Assembly (NCBI RefSeq): GCF_932276165.1
Contig: NC_063984.1
Coordinates: 2,239,501 to 2,303,500, forward strand
DNA: 64,000 nucleotides
Direction of reading: 5' to 3'
DNA from: Plutella xylostella
Taxonomy: Eukaryota > Arthropoda > Insecta > Lepidoptera > Plutellidae
A program made the translations under genes and the position numbers. Below, one piece after another: positions 33,822-45,138 of the stretch; positions within the stretch are counted from its first letter, which is position 1; each line of letters begins with the position of its first letter. The notes under the pieces were generated by a model. It was not told the origin of the DNA. It was given only the letters and a program-made list of their open reading frames with translations, and did not search any database.

Positions 33822-36733
33822 TACTATCATCATGGGCCTTGTACGTCTATGACAGACATAATTTATTTTGACATCGTTTACGTTTAGTAACGTAAATTAA
33901 GGCACTGGTGCCCAACCGTAAATTCAAAACGAAGTAACATTTACGTGAATTAACAGTAATTACTAATGTAAAATTCTATACATTTTGAATCTGAAAATGG
34001 TTGTCAAAACAAGGTTCACTGATATAAAGTTATCGTAAGAATAATCACAGGAGACCACACCGTGTGTGCCACAGTGTCACAAGAGCGATATTCTATTACA
34101 TGTGGGGTGGAGCGCAGGGTAACATTTTTACTCCCGCCCAGTCCCCTTTCTTTCTATTTGTTTGTCTGTTTATTTGGCTATTTGTGATAGGCATGCTGGT
34201 GTTAAGTTGGGCTTCTTTAAGTGAGGTATCGTTGGTCAACAAGACAATAATATAACATAGGTATTAGACGTTGATGTCTCCGATTTTATATTTTATAAAT
34301 TTAAAATTTAACAAAATAATTTAGTTTTAGTTGATAATATTCTGATGCGCTGTTAAATCGATGGCGCCATTAATATTCACCGAAACGTTTTCATTGAGTG
34401 TTATACTGTATCATACACACACAGTCTGTATGCTAGTACTTAAGTATGTTACTGGGCCGCCACTAAAGTAGTGGGTCCGTCCTATCATGCACTTTCTAAG
34501 TCGTGTATTTATGACGTCACTAATAAAGCAGTATCTTTGTCTCAAACCGCGTAATGGCTCATTCCCTCGGAATAATGACACATAATGGCCGCAAATGAAT
34601 GCATTATCAGACAACGCAGGCTTTCACTGAGAATAACATGTAATGTACTTAATCTAAGCAATAAAGTTGAAAGCCGTGTGACGGTGTGAAATAGAAACCG
34701 CTTCTATTTTATTAATTACATCTACAACCGAACTAACAAAACTTTTAAAATACTAACATTGCATTTATCTAAATTTTTTAAAGTTTTCAACACTAGTAAT
34801 ATAATTTACATACATAATTGTAATTGTATAGGTACATTCTTATTACATATTATTTAGAAACATACAAGTTAATTTAAATATAATATATATAAACATATAC
34901 TTATTTGTATTTATTTTATTACTAATTAGTATTATAATTTCTTAGTAGGTAATTATATATTTTTATTTTTAAAATTACTCTGTGTGTAATTAAGCTGTTG
35001 TTAACTTCAATTTGTTGTAGTATTAGATATCTTATTGTTTACCTATTTTATTTAAGTTAGTATGTTCTTACCTTTTCTTTCTGTAAGTACCTACATATTA
35101 ATGCATTTATATTATGTGCACCCTGTTTAACATTGTATTTTTATATACACTTAAGGATACTTATTATTGGCCTTACCTTACACACACTACTTATGTATAA
35201 TCTACTTCGTAACGCTGTTGGTTATCTATAAATAAATAAAAATAAAACACTATGGTAGGTTCGTCTCAATCGTTATTAATAAAATAATATTTTGCGTTAC
35301 CGATAAATTTTATCCAATATCAGCTCGACGTTTAGAAGAATCGTGCTGTGCTTAACGCAGAAATAAATACTTAAGTACTTACTCATATACCTACCAACAA
35401 TAACTCCCCACAATAAATTAATCAGTCTCTTTGCTCCAAACCTCACATCGCCACAATACTCCTTGGAGCACAATAAGTTATATTCTCCCTGCTACAATAC
35501 TGGCTGCTACGTGCGTAGCCGGCGGCTACAATATCGGCTACGAGCTACGAGTGCTACGCCGTAGCCGCCGGGGTCACGTGAATTTCAGTGGTGTAGTGAC
35601 CCTTTATTTTTAACGGTGGTTCGATGTTATAAGTTCGATGTTCTTATTGGTACTATTTTCTTAGTTTTTAACGGACCTAAAAAGAAGAGGAAATTTTTTT
35701 GTGTACTGCATGGTAGTTCTGTATTTTTTTCTGTCATTTGTGATTCTCTTCTGCTTCTTTGATTTCTATCAAGTCGGAATCTGGGTATGTAGGTACCTGG
35801 AAGGTACTAAGGGACTCAGTAATTAGACGATGAAACCTGATCGAGTATGATTGTTTTCGGCGAGTAGATGCCTAATGTTAAGGGTCTGACGTTAGAATGA
35901 TGATTGTAATAAAATTAAAACATTAATGGTTATATTTTAAGTATTTACTGTATCATTGTATGTAATAACCCCAATTAAAATAAACTTTTCTACAACTATT
36001 TATATTTAAAATATCTGCGTTCAATACAGTTATTTGACCGCTATTTCAAATTATTATTACATCATCAATCAAATTCAATTACCAGCCAACAGCTTTTAGT
36101 ATCACCCATACAAGCCCAACAAAATATTGTGCATAATGACTTTGTTGATCAACACACCAGCTAACACGTTTAAGGCCACCGATCGCCGCGGGGTCGCCGT
36201 AACAATGTTAAAGCGTCCGGCGGTAAACGTGTTAACTCTATATTTTACCACGTTGCAAAGCCACCGCGTTATGCGGCCGATGCTTGGATATAGCTGTAAA
36301 GGTTAGGTAAAATGGCCACCAGTTAGGTACGTGGGATCAAAGATTAGATGCCATACACACGTAATGGCAATGATGGCAATTATCAATTGACTAGGTTTTT
36401 CCCAGTGGCATCAATTTCCTGCAAAAACTCCGACATATTAAGTAGCAAATAAAACGGAAATATTCTCTACCACCAACCACCAACCACCAACGAGCTTATT
36501 AAACCAAAGCTCAAAAAGTAACCTAACTTTACAACTCATAAGTCTCATAACCCTTCCAATGTACAATCACATAGAAAAGTGTTTCAGGCGGCACTGTAAT
36601 GTAAACAGTGACATTGTGCGGCCCGCGGCGGGGAGGCGAGCCGTCAAAACGGCACCTAACGTGATATTGTACACCACGCCGGATTGTGCTCGGGTACACT
36701 GATCGACAAAAGTGTAAAGGTTGAAGGAATATA

Positions 36734-37389
36734 CACTCACGTGCAATGAAAATGATCCACCTGCCATTGACATTCCTTGTATAGTTTCTCTCCTCCTAGG
36801 TACCTAGTCTGGAAGAAAATCATCATCATCATCATCAGCCTATGTCAACCCACTGCAGGGTGTAGGCCTCCTCCATGTTATGCCAAGTCCCACGGTCCTG
36901 TGCTACTCTCATCCAGTTTGGTCCAGTCACTCTCCTTATGTCATCGGACCAACGGGTCGGCGGTCTACCGACTGATCGCCGTCCCTCCCTTGGCCACCAC
37001 TCCGACACTGCCTTGGTCCATCTGCCGTCTTCCCGCCTTGCCAGATGCCCTGCCCATCTCCACTTCAGCTTCGTGATCCGTCTCCCAACGTCTTCAACCT
37101 TTGTCCTGCGTCGAATTTCTACGTTCGGGATACGGTCCACTAGCGAGATGCCTAGCATGGTGCGCTCCATGGCTCGTTGTGCTACTTTAATTTTGTGCAC
37201 GCATGTCTTTGTGAGCGTCCATGTTTATGTCCATGTTGAAGAAGAAATTACTCTTAGTAATAAGGCCGCCATTTGTACCGTCTATGTTGTAAATTTCTGT
37301 TTGTGTGTACACACACAAACAGAAATACACAATAAACAATTATCTATCTATTCCATATGGCACTGGAACTTGTTCATTGCTCGTTAGTG
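36734..37389. mobile_element. MITE family A copy 5 disrupted by LINE fragments
   Basis: Left end CACTCACGTGCAATGAAAAT after TA (36732-36733) and right end TTCATTGCTCGTTAGTG before TA (37390-37391) bracket ~650 bp. The interior is mostly inserted DNA: an RTE 3' fragment on the minus strand (about 36815-37205) and a GGCCGCC-type LINE tail on the plus strand (about 37235-37350) ending in a TATC-like repeat. Confidence 0.6.
36835..37200 (-). pseudogene. RTE-type LINE C-terminal fragment
   Basis: About 120 codons are open on the minus strand: VAQRAMERTMLGISLVDRIP, RRRTKVEDVGRRITKLKWRW, AGHLARREDGRW and GRPPTRWSDDIRRVTG, ending TLQWVDIG. This matches the C-terminal region of RTE-clade endonuclease/reverse transcriptases. 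The trinucleotide run TCATCATCATCATCATC at 36821-36836 is its 3' tail. The apparent Met at 37200 is incidental, as the copy is 5'-truncated. It is relatively young because the frame is intact. Confidence 0.85.
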
Positions 37390-37894
37390 TATTTTACGGG
37401 TAAAAGCTGGTAAAATATCTCAGTTATCATCCGATAGCTGAAACACATGAAATTCTAAGCAAAAAAATTTATACGTGCAGTCAGACTATACACGTGCAGT
37501 CAGTCAGAAACCTCAACATCGACTACATGTGAATGAATCGTCGAATTCGTGTAATCATCAAGACCCACCCTCTTCGTCAACTTCATAATAATTATGATGA
37601 AAACAAGAATAATGGTAAAAGTTCATACGATTACATTACGAGATGTAACTCAGTCGAATAAGCTGTAAGTCTTTGTATTATTATTCCAGTTAACTTGTCA
37701 AAAAATATATTTAACTACTTGTCAGTAGAGATATGTTTATTTCACTTTTTTTTAAAGGACCACTCCACCAACGGAATGGTTTGTAAGAAGAGGGTTAATA
37801 AATTTTTTATATACTATCTATATAATATATACTAAAAACCGTTATGTGCCCGAGTGTCCCGCTACCCTCAGGTAACCGAATCATTGCGGGCGCT

Positions 37895-39069
37895 GCGTGT
37901 TTTGAAACTATACAAGGCCAGAACGCAGAGGATGGGACTGCTCGCGTATATTTTCAAATTAAAATGGTGCCATGATTTACTTGAAAGTATACAAGGCCAT
38001 TACGCACTAATCGCGTATATTTTCAAGTAAGTTGGGCCAAAATTATAGCTTGAAAATATACTGCAGCAGTTACCACTGCGTACAAATCGTGTATATTTTC
38101 AAGCGCCAAGCGGCAATGCGAGCACTTGAAACTATACGTGATTAGTTACCAGGTAGCCCTTTTGAATTGTGGCTCTCTCTTTCTTTCATGCGAAATAGTA
38201 ATAAGTCTATTGCTTTCTAAACATTGCATCATCATTCCGCACTTGGCATTAATTTCGTAACGTGTTTTTTGTTTACACCGTAAGTTAAAAAGTAAATTGT
38301 TATAAAACTGTAGAACTGTTGTTAATAGTAAAAATGATCAAATAAGAGGGTGTAGAAACTGTAGAACAATTCATAAAAGACAATTACGGTGAATTCAAAA
38401 CTTGATGAAAAATATGTCTATAATAGGTCTATACCTACTACACTCACGAGCAATGAATAAGTCCAAGTAGCAAAAAGTCAACACCAAATGACCCAAATTT
38501 TTTTAAACCATTAAATTTAAAATTTGATCAAAATTTACTATTTTAGTTGGTTATAATAATATTTTGATGCGCTGATAAATGCACTTTAATATTGCCGACG
38601 GCGTCATTAAGCTAGTCTTATCCGTTCAGGAGTGTAGTAGGTATTACTCTTAATTCATTTAAATAATAAGATATTAGTAGGTATGCTTACTTGCAAGTAT
38701 GATTGCTATAAATATCAATTTATCAATCAAATTAGAGCTTGTTCATCTTCATTTATTATCATTTTATAGGTATGACAGGCAGAACAAGTCAATTGTAGTC
38801 ATTTACATTTACCGAAATAGTTAAGTAAATTAGAATCAGCATGTAGGTATAAATTATAGGTATGCGACAAGTACGCCAATCAAGCAATATGCGTAATAGC
38901 AATGTATATTTTCAAGTACGATTCAGTAAATCCCAACTTGAAAGTATACGCGATTAGTACGCACAAATCGTGTATATTTTCAAGTAAAATATTTATTTTT
39001 TTCACTTGAAACTATACAGTGCTAGTACACTATGGGTGCGTTCTGGCCTTGTATAGTTTCAAAACACGC
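37895..39069. mobile_element. non-autonomous DNA transposon with 9-bp target duplication and subterminal motif arrays
   Basis: Perfect 33-bp terminal inverted repeats (37895-37927 and 39037-39069) start GCGTGTTTTGAAACTATAC. They are flanked by a 9-bp direct repeat GCGGGCGCT (37886-37894 and 39070-39078). Within 250 bp of the left end and 170 bp of the right end lie twelve copies, including the ends, of TTGAAANTATAC or its inverse GTATANTTTCAA in alternating orientation: 37902, 37946, 37981, 38015, 38050, 38091, 38126, 38904, 38938, 38972, 39006 and 39051. The spacing is about 33-44 bp. These are plausible transposase-binding sites. No transposase is encoded. A 9-bp duplication suggests a Mutator-like or related superfamily. 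A family A MITE (38441-38634) sits inside. Confidence 0.85.
38441..38634. mobile_element. MITE family A copy 6 (nested)
   Basis: The TA-flanked copy begins CACTCACGAGCAATGAATAA and ends TTATCCGTTCAGGAGTG. The right terminus is diverged. It lies in the non-repetitive interior of the 1175-bp transposon. Confidence 0.6.
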
Positions 39070-39469
39070 GCGGGCGCTCTGTTTCAATTTCATACCGGCT
39101 GCCCCCGCAATAGGCGCTATGTGCGCGACTGTACCGGCTCACAATTTAACACAACATCACCAATTATGGACGCAGACATAGGTATGTAGTATATAACTAT
39201 ATAGGTAATTGGAGGTATATTGATACTAATGTAGGTATTAAGCATAACTTTTTTATACCACATATGAATTACAAAAAAAAAATATTACGATGGTTTCCGA
39301 TTCTGAAGGAAGGAACCAATAAAAAAAAGAGCTTTTGATTTTAGAACTGTAGCTTTGCGACCTTCTATGTTGAATGTCGAGGGTTTTAAACGTTGGTTAA
39401 GTTATTTAATTCGCTTATCACCAATAGAAATGTTACTTTGGAACCGAAATCATACAGTTACATCAGTCA

Positions 39470-39625
39470 CACTTAGCTCCAATTTCTCCATAGTCGGTTA
39501 GATCGTAACCAGGGAAAGGTTGATCAATAATACGTCATCTCCATATTAAATTATTGACAGATGGGTCAAAAGTCAAGCAATAATCCCTGGTTATGCTCTA
39601 AGCCACTATAGAGAAATTTGCACTT
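39470..39625. mobile_element. MITE, family E copy 1
   Basis: Inverted ends AATTTCTCCATAGTCGGTTA and CACTATAGAGAAATTTG surround a core with ACCAGGGA, ATCTCCATATTAAAT and TAATCCCTGGTTATG. Further copies are at 39944-40096 and 47665-47775. It is non-coding. Confidence 0.6.
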
Positions 39626-39943
39626 AGTTCTAAAAGGCTAACCCCAGTTCTAAGCCTAACGCAGATTCCCTACCCTCACTAGTGTGACCACGAGACGTGG
39701 ACTCATTACCATGAGACTACGCGCAAACAATCCACATGAATGCACCCTAATGGACATATCCAGCCGCCATTCAGCCGGGTCTAGAGACCTAAACATAATA
39801 CACCATGCGTAGATTGACAATATACGAAGACGATGGAGTGCCAGTGCGAAAGAAACGTCTCGACAAATAACGCTTCATTTCGACCACTGAGGGCTTATTA
39901 GGACTTAGTTCGCTTAGAAGATCTGTGATTCTGTGATATTCAT

Positions 39944-40096
39944 AGGTACAATTCCTCCATTCTCGGTTAGAGCATAACCAGGGAGTAGTGGTTAACTTTT
40001 GAAACATCTTGCATGGATTTTATATGGAGATGACGTTTAATTTATAAATCAATCCCTGTCGGTTAGATAACCGACAATGGAGAAATTGGCACTAAG
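39944..40096. mobile_element. MITE, family E copy 2
   Basis: Ends ATTCCTCCATTCTCGGTTAG and GACAATGGAGAAATTGGCAC are inverted relatives of copy 1, 320 bp away. The shared interior includes GAGCATAACCAGGGA and TATGGAGATGACGT. Confidence 0.6.
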
Positions 40097-40562
40097 ACCC
40101 TCCGCAGACTGCAGACTTTTAGTCGGCCGATAGTTTGGTCGGGTTCTTAATCAGTATGTATGGTAGTGCGCACATTCAACGATTATGTATCGGCCGATAC
40201 TCCAAAGGTTAATAAAGGATAGTTTTTAGCTTTCTTTTTTATGTAACACACCGTCTTCTTCGTTTATTGTTAATCTAAGATACCATGCATTGACTTGCCG
40301 TAATCTAAAAGAAGTTAGACTGAAGCTTGTTTGAATAGCTAAGGTGAACCGACAACGCTATCTTTGCAACGGGTAGAATATGGGATATTATTTTCTATTA
40401 ATTAACGTGGAGTCCAAAATCTATGGAGAAGCATAGTTGTATCACATCAGTTCCCGACTCTTCTGACTTGCATTTTTTTTCCTCACGGTTACAAAACCTA
40501 AATCTACATAAACTAGTCTATGGTGTTTGTCACCGACACCGACGTATTACAGGAATAATGAA

Positions 40563-42475
40563 TCTTTTTTTTTCTGAGATTTAACTTGATTGAGAGTTTT
40601 TTTTTGTCAAATCGAAGTCGGTGTTGTCTTTAAAAGAGGTCATTTTTTTTTTTGTAGTCATTGTAACCTGCAATCGGTCTTGAGTGACCATAAGCAGTTG
40701 TTTGGAGTGTTTTTATGGCGTTTTAGGCACTCCCTCCCATCGTTGGGTTGCCTTCTTATTCAATTGGTCCTAGACCGTCCCAAATGTGCTTTCTTTTCAA
40801 CCTTCTTATTGGAATACAACTGGTGAGGTCAGTAGCCAGCTTGTTGGGGTGATCAGCAATCCTATCTCTGTAGGCTCTGGACAGGTTTTCCACTTCCGCT
40901 TTAACCGTGGGCATTTGTAAGTACTCATGGACCTCATCAATTTTGGTGAACCATGGTGCGTGGGCTATGGTTTTTAGAACGCTGTTTTGGAACCGCTGCA
41001 TTATTGCGATGTTGGAGGTTTTTGCTGATCCCCACAGTTGTATTCCATAGGTCCAGACAGGTTTTAATACAGCCTTGTAGATCAGCAGTTTATTGTTTAC
41101 GGATAGTTTTGACTGTCTCCCAAGTAACCATGACAGTGACCAATACTTCTGGTTCAGCTCGTCTCTCTTCTTCTGAATGTGAGTTTTCCAGATCTGCTTC
41201 CTGTCCAAATGGAATCCCAGGTATTTCACGACCGTCTGATGAGGCAGAACTTCACCACCGAGTTTTACAGGAGGACAGTTGTCACGTCTAAGGGTGAAGG
41301 TGATGTGGTTGGATTTGGCTGCACTTGCCTTGATCTTCCATCTTTTCATCCAGTTATGGACCTGGTCAAGATGACTTTGAACAGTTTTTGAGGCTGATAC
41401 AGGGTCTTTGTCCGATGCCAGGATGGCAGTATCATCTGCAAATGTGGCTGTTAGAGTATTTACTGATTCTGGGACGTCAGAAGTATAAATTAGGTACAGT
41501 GATGGACCCAGTACTGACCCTTGTGGTACTCCAGCTTTTACCTCATGAAAAGATGACGTTCCCTCATTTATCTTCACATAAAAAATGCGATCTTCTATGT
41601 AGGATTTCAGCAGTTGAAACAAATTGTGAGGAAGCCATAATTTTAATTTGTATAGGAGTCCAGCATGCCAGTGCCAGACCTTATCGAACGCTTGTTGCAC
41701 GTCAAGGAATACTCCTGAACAGTACTCTTTGCTTTCTAGGGTGTGCCTGATGTGATCGCATACTCTGTGTACCTGTTCAATTGTAGAGTGCTTCATTCTA
41801 AAACCAAACTGGTGCTGTGGTATTATTCTGTTATCCTCGAGCCATCGGTTAAGTCGTCGGCTGATGACTTTTTCGAATAATTTCGAAAACAAGGGCAGAA
41901 GGCTGATTGGTCGATATGATGAGGTTTGATGGGGTGGTTTTCCAGCTTTCAGGATCATCGTTATTTGAGAGACTTTCCACTGGTTAGGAAAGTATCCAAT
42001 CCTTAACATACTGTTAAAAAGTGTTGTCAGAAAAACAAGTACTTTTGTTGGGAGTTGTTGTAGGACTTCAGCAGTGATGAGGTCGTATCCTGGGGCCTTT
42101 TTCAGCTGTAGTTCTCTTATGATTCCCTTTAGCTCTCGAGGTGTGCAGCTTTTGATAGGTGGGCTTAGCTGTAGGTCACTTTGTAAGAAGGATTTTACTT
42201 CCTCTTCAAAGGCATTGTCTGCAGTGTCTGTGTTAGGAGTGAATACATTTTTAAGGAAGGCTCCAAATGCTTCCGCTCTTTCTTCATCAGTTTTGGCCCA
42301 CATACCATCTGGGCGTTTCACTGGGTACTCAATCAGCTGTGGTTTCTGTGAAGACTTTACAGTTTTCCACAGTGAGTGTTCATTGTTGGAAGTAGCATTT
42401 AGTAACTCTAATCGCCTTTGCAGTGTGTCATTCTCAGCCTCGGCCAGTGGCCAAAAGTGGTCATTTGACAACATT
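40563..42475 (-). mobile_element. 5'-truncated jockey-type non-LTR retrotransposon
   Basis: The minus-strand element ends at the T-run at 40564-40572 (A tail on the minus strand) after a ~190-nt 3' UTR. It carries the open frame described below. The endonuclease domain and ORF1 expected for a complete jockey-clade element are absent, so insertion was 5'-truncated near 42475. The exact 5' junction and target duplication could not be fixed. Confidence 0.75.
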
Positions 42476-42501
42476 GTTTTTTTTTCAACTGAATTATACA
42501 T
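40756..42501 (-). CDS. jockey-clade reverse transcriptase (C-terminal part of ORF2)
   Basis: A continuous 581-codon frame. Reverse transcriptase motifs are in order: SYRPISLLPLFSKLFEKVIS (residues ~195-214), QFGFRMKHST (231-240), FLDVQQAFDKVWH (265-277), GVPQGSVLGP (324-333) and the catalytic FADD (354-357). A thumb/C-terminal region has KYLGFHLD and later YGIQLWG. In the family, ORF2 begins with an apurinic-type endonuclease; here the frame starts just before the RT region, so the first Met is accidental. No stop or frameshift was seen, which suggests a young insertion. It is a mobile-element protein, not a host gene. Confidence 0.9.
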   Translation of the reverse strand: MYNSVEKKTMLSNDHFWPLAEAENDTLQRRLELLNATSNNEHSLWKTVKSSQKPQLIEYPVKRPDGMWAKTDEERAEAFGAFLKNVFTPNTDTADNAFEEEVKSFLQSDLQLSPPIKSCTPRELKGIIRELQLKKAPGYDLITAEVLQQLPTKVLVFLTTLFNSMLRIGYFPNQWKVSQITMILKAGKPPHQTSSYRPISLLPLFSKLFEKVISRRLNRWLEDNRIIPQHQFGFRMKHSTIEQVHRVCDHIRHTLESKEYCSGVFLDVQQAFDKVWHWHAGLLYKLKLWLPHNLFQLLKSYIEDRIFYVKINEGTSSFHEVKAGVPQGSVLGPSLYLIYTSDVPESVNTLTATFADDTAILASDKDPVSASKTVQSHLDQVHNWMKRWKIKASAAKSNHITFTLRRDNCPPVKLGGEVLPHQTVVKYLGFHLDRKQIWKTHIQKKRDELNQKYWSLSWLLGRQSKLSVNNKLLIYKAVLKPVWTYGIQLWGSAKTSNIAIMQRFQNSVLKTIAHAPWFTKIDEVHEYLQMPTVKAEVENLSRAYRDRIADHPNKLATDLTSCIPIRRLKRKHIWDGLGPIE

Positions 42502-42877
42502 AATTTTAAAACTAAATATACATGTGTACGTAGATATATCTACAATGGGTATACGGTAGAAATATCACATGTCCAAACTCCACGACACGAACAGACAAAA
42601 CAATACGTCACCTGAATACGATACAAAGCCTGCATTACAATTTACACCCAACTATCAACACACCAATTCCATATCATTCGTATTTCCTGCACCACAAGAG
42701 CGACATTTGTACTGCAAAAGGTGTAGCCTGTAAAGGTAGGTAGGTACATTAGGCCACAACACACACTATTCTTGGTGGTGGCTAATTGCGCCCTTGTCCG
42801 CAGATCTGTGCGACAGTCGCGGCGGGCGACGTGTGTGAATTCACCTTAATGTTGCTGGTATAGACCAACGCCCGTAT

Positions 42878-43760
42878 TCATAGGACTTTACAAAGGGGTG
42901 GTACAAACGGAGATTTAGATATAATAATTATGAAATACAGGCTATTCCATTCATAAAAGGAAATAGACATTGTATGAGGTGAGAGGGCAATAATCCCTCT
43001 ATTTTTATTATAAATATTGTTTGTGGCCGCATACAGGCCATCTTGTGCATAAGCAAAAGTATCTTCCCAGGATTTAGATTTAAACAAGAGAGCTGTGTCA
43101 TCACAATAGCAGATAATTTCTCCTTGGCAAGGTTTTAAGAAGCAGAGATCATTTATGTAAACGAGAAAAAGAGTGGGGAATAGGATACTGCCTTGAGAGA
43201 CTCCATAGTGTTCGCTCGAGGGTAGTTCTGAACTGAATTGTGGGCCTATCCTGACTAGTTTGGTTCGACCAGAAAGGTTACTTTGGAAGAGTTCTTCTTG
43301 TACCAGTGTTGTGAAATTTTTAAATGAGTAACGGGAATGATACGGTATTAAAAGCAAAATCGTGGAATACATATATTGATAGGCACTTTGCTTCCTTCAT
43401 CTAAGCTATTTGTCACAAAGTTGGTATGGTTGGTATGGTTATGGTTGGTAAAGCCCATCATCATCTCTCCCAAGGAGCGCCACAACACTCAGTCCTCGGC
43501 CTTCCTCATCCAAGGTTAGAGCACAACATCATCATCATTAGTAAAGATAATCTTCCTAAACGAAAGTCAAGCTTTATCACTACTGTAATATAATATTGTG
43601 TGGCTTGTTATTGAAATAAATTTACTTAGTTTGGTGATAGTACAGAGTTTTCTGTCCAGGTAGCTTTCTAATCGACAACTTAGCATTTTTTCAAGGATCT
43701 TAGATATTCCGTGAAGGATAAAGATGGGTCTATATAGTTCTCGACACACGTTTTGTCGCC
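42878..43760 (-). pseudogene. degenerate non-LTR reverse transcriptase relic
   Basis: Two minus-strand pieces fit one RT. 43567-43749 reads YRPIFILHGISKILEKMLSC then ESYLDR, and 42878-43372 reads HYGVSQGSILFPTLFLVYIN then the YCDD catalytic motif and TALLF. Between them an inserted repeat (about 43435-43545) contains GATGATGATG words and a KAED-VLWRSLG-like RTE C-terminus. Frameshifts and loss of the fingers/thumb regions show it is dead. It belongs to a clade different from the neighbouring jockey copy. Confidence 0.75.
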
Positions 43761-43864
43761 ATTTTTATAAATTGCTATCCCCACAGCTCCATAGGTTATA
43801 AATAAACATACATTTTTGACCGCACATTGTTTTACAATCAACCTATAGGATTGGTTAGAAGAAG

Positions 43865-43995
43865 TAGATAGATAGAATATTCTTTATTTTTGTACACAAG
43901 AACAGAATTTATAAAGCTTTTATACAAACAACAACAACAAAAGGCGGTCTTATCACTAAAAGCAATTTTTTCAAGACAACCTTTGGGTGAAAGAA
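43865..43995 (-). mobile_element. LINE 3'-end fragment
   Basis: On the minus strand AAGGTTGTCTTGAAAAAATT, TAAGACCGCCTTTTGTTG and AAAATAAAGAATATTC occur in the same order as in the tail fragments at 11105-11215, 54935-55040 and 62341-62430. It is followed on the plus strand by simple AT-rich sequence up to 44350, where a C-run (44386-44395) occurs. Confidence 0.5.
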
Positions 43996-44359
43996 TATTT
44001 ATGTTCAAATAGGGTTAATATGATATAAGAATTATTAATAAATATACCTACAAACTAAATAATATACTTACATGAAGTAATGATTTTTTAAACTTCGTTA
44101 ACTATATTAAATAACTCGTGGTTTATTTTACTGTAGGTGCCTAGACCAATAAAGTGTTTGATTCATAAAAAGCTCAACAGTAATTATTTCGTAAAAAAAA
44201 GTTGTTCAGGAATATCCCTTCAGTATGACCCCTTTTCGGTAATATTCGACTATAGCACTTTTGCTACATCCTGTATAAGTAGTTGTGTATTTTTTCATCA
44301 CACAGCCAAGCTTTTACTACATTATAATGATCAATAAGCTTCCAGACTTACATAGTTTA

Positions 44360-45138
44360 GGTTTTTTTGGTATGTATACGCAAGTCCCCCCCCCCTTCAA
44401 GTAAATGTTAATTTTACGCCTATATAAACCTCACCATAAACCCGACGCAAATAGCGAAAGAAATTTCTCTGTAATTCAGAGCGGATAGCAAATTACTCTT
44501 GTCTACTTAAGTATAGCTTCACATTTCGCGTCAACTCAATCAGGGCTCACCTCCATCCTCATTTTTCAAATTGAAAACGCCATTCGATTACGAACCCGCC
44601 GCGTTCTTTTTTCAAACCTCGAGATTGTGGTTTAAAAAGAAATTTAATCTCGCTAATAAACATGCAAACAAGAACGCACTGGCTACCTGTTGCCTGACGG
44701 CGTCTCGGCCAATCGCGTGGCAGCGGCCGCCCACGGCGCAATCTGATTGGCCCGCTAGATTTAAGGGGGGATCGCACAGACGGGGGACATTGAACAGAGT
44801 TTAGCATGACACTGGCGAGAAAAGCGTCGCATTGAGCTTTCCGGAGCTTTTCACGGACGCGCGCGGGAATTCTGCAGCTCACCGTTTGACTATCAAACTT
44901 TAATTCTCGATTGTTTTTGGTGAATAACAATTTGTTTTTATTGAAAAGATATGGCAAAAAATACTTTTTTAGTAACTAAAATTAACAAAATAAATTTTAT
45001 TGTCCCAAACAGCACGATAAAAAATACATTAATAAACTGTTGAAACAAAAAAAACTCTTGCTCCCAATTCGAAATCCGAAAGGAGCCACCGACTTCACGA
45101 TTGAGTTTTTAAATTTCATAAATCGAACGTCGAAAGAC
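44360..45138 (+). promoter_or_regulatory. promoter and 5' UTR region of the Sox21-type gene
   Basis: GC-richer sequence directly upstream of the HMG exon has two opposed CCAAT boxes (GGCCAATCGCG near 44707 and CTGATTGGCCC near 44742). A GCGGCCGCCCACGGCGC block lies between them and a GATTTAAGG word sits downstream at 44758. The last ~150 nt before the start codon are AT-rich leader. The region is free of recognised transposons in an otherwise repeat-dense area. The transcription start itself was not located. Confidence 0.45.

Larger units (their letters stand above)
28921..40562. other. intergenic zone rich in nested transposons
   Basis: No host gene was recognised. Most identifiable content is mobile DNA listed separately. 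Remaining blocks are AT-rich unique-looking sequence (about 34650-35290 and 35640-36730). A diverged repeat at about 29500-29670 has GTAGCTCCCAAACGG and TTAGCCGTTCAAAAG words. A segment at 32690-32800 carries TATAAAAGG, and a short GC-rich tract lies at 30868-30915. Confidence 0.5.

Noticed and set aside
45040..45138. N-terminal extension of the Sox21-type protein from 45040
   Set aside because: The frame begins at TTG, not ATG. The first in-frame ATG after the upstream stop is 45139, directly before the HMG box.
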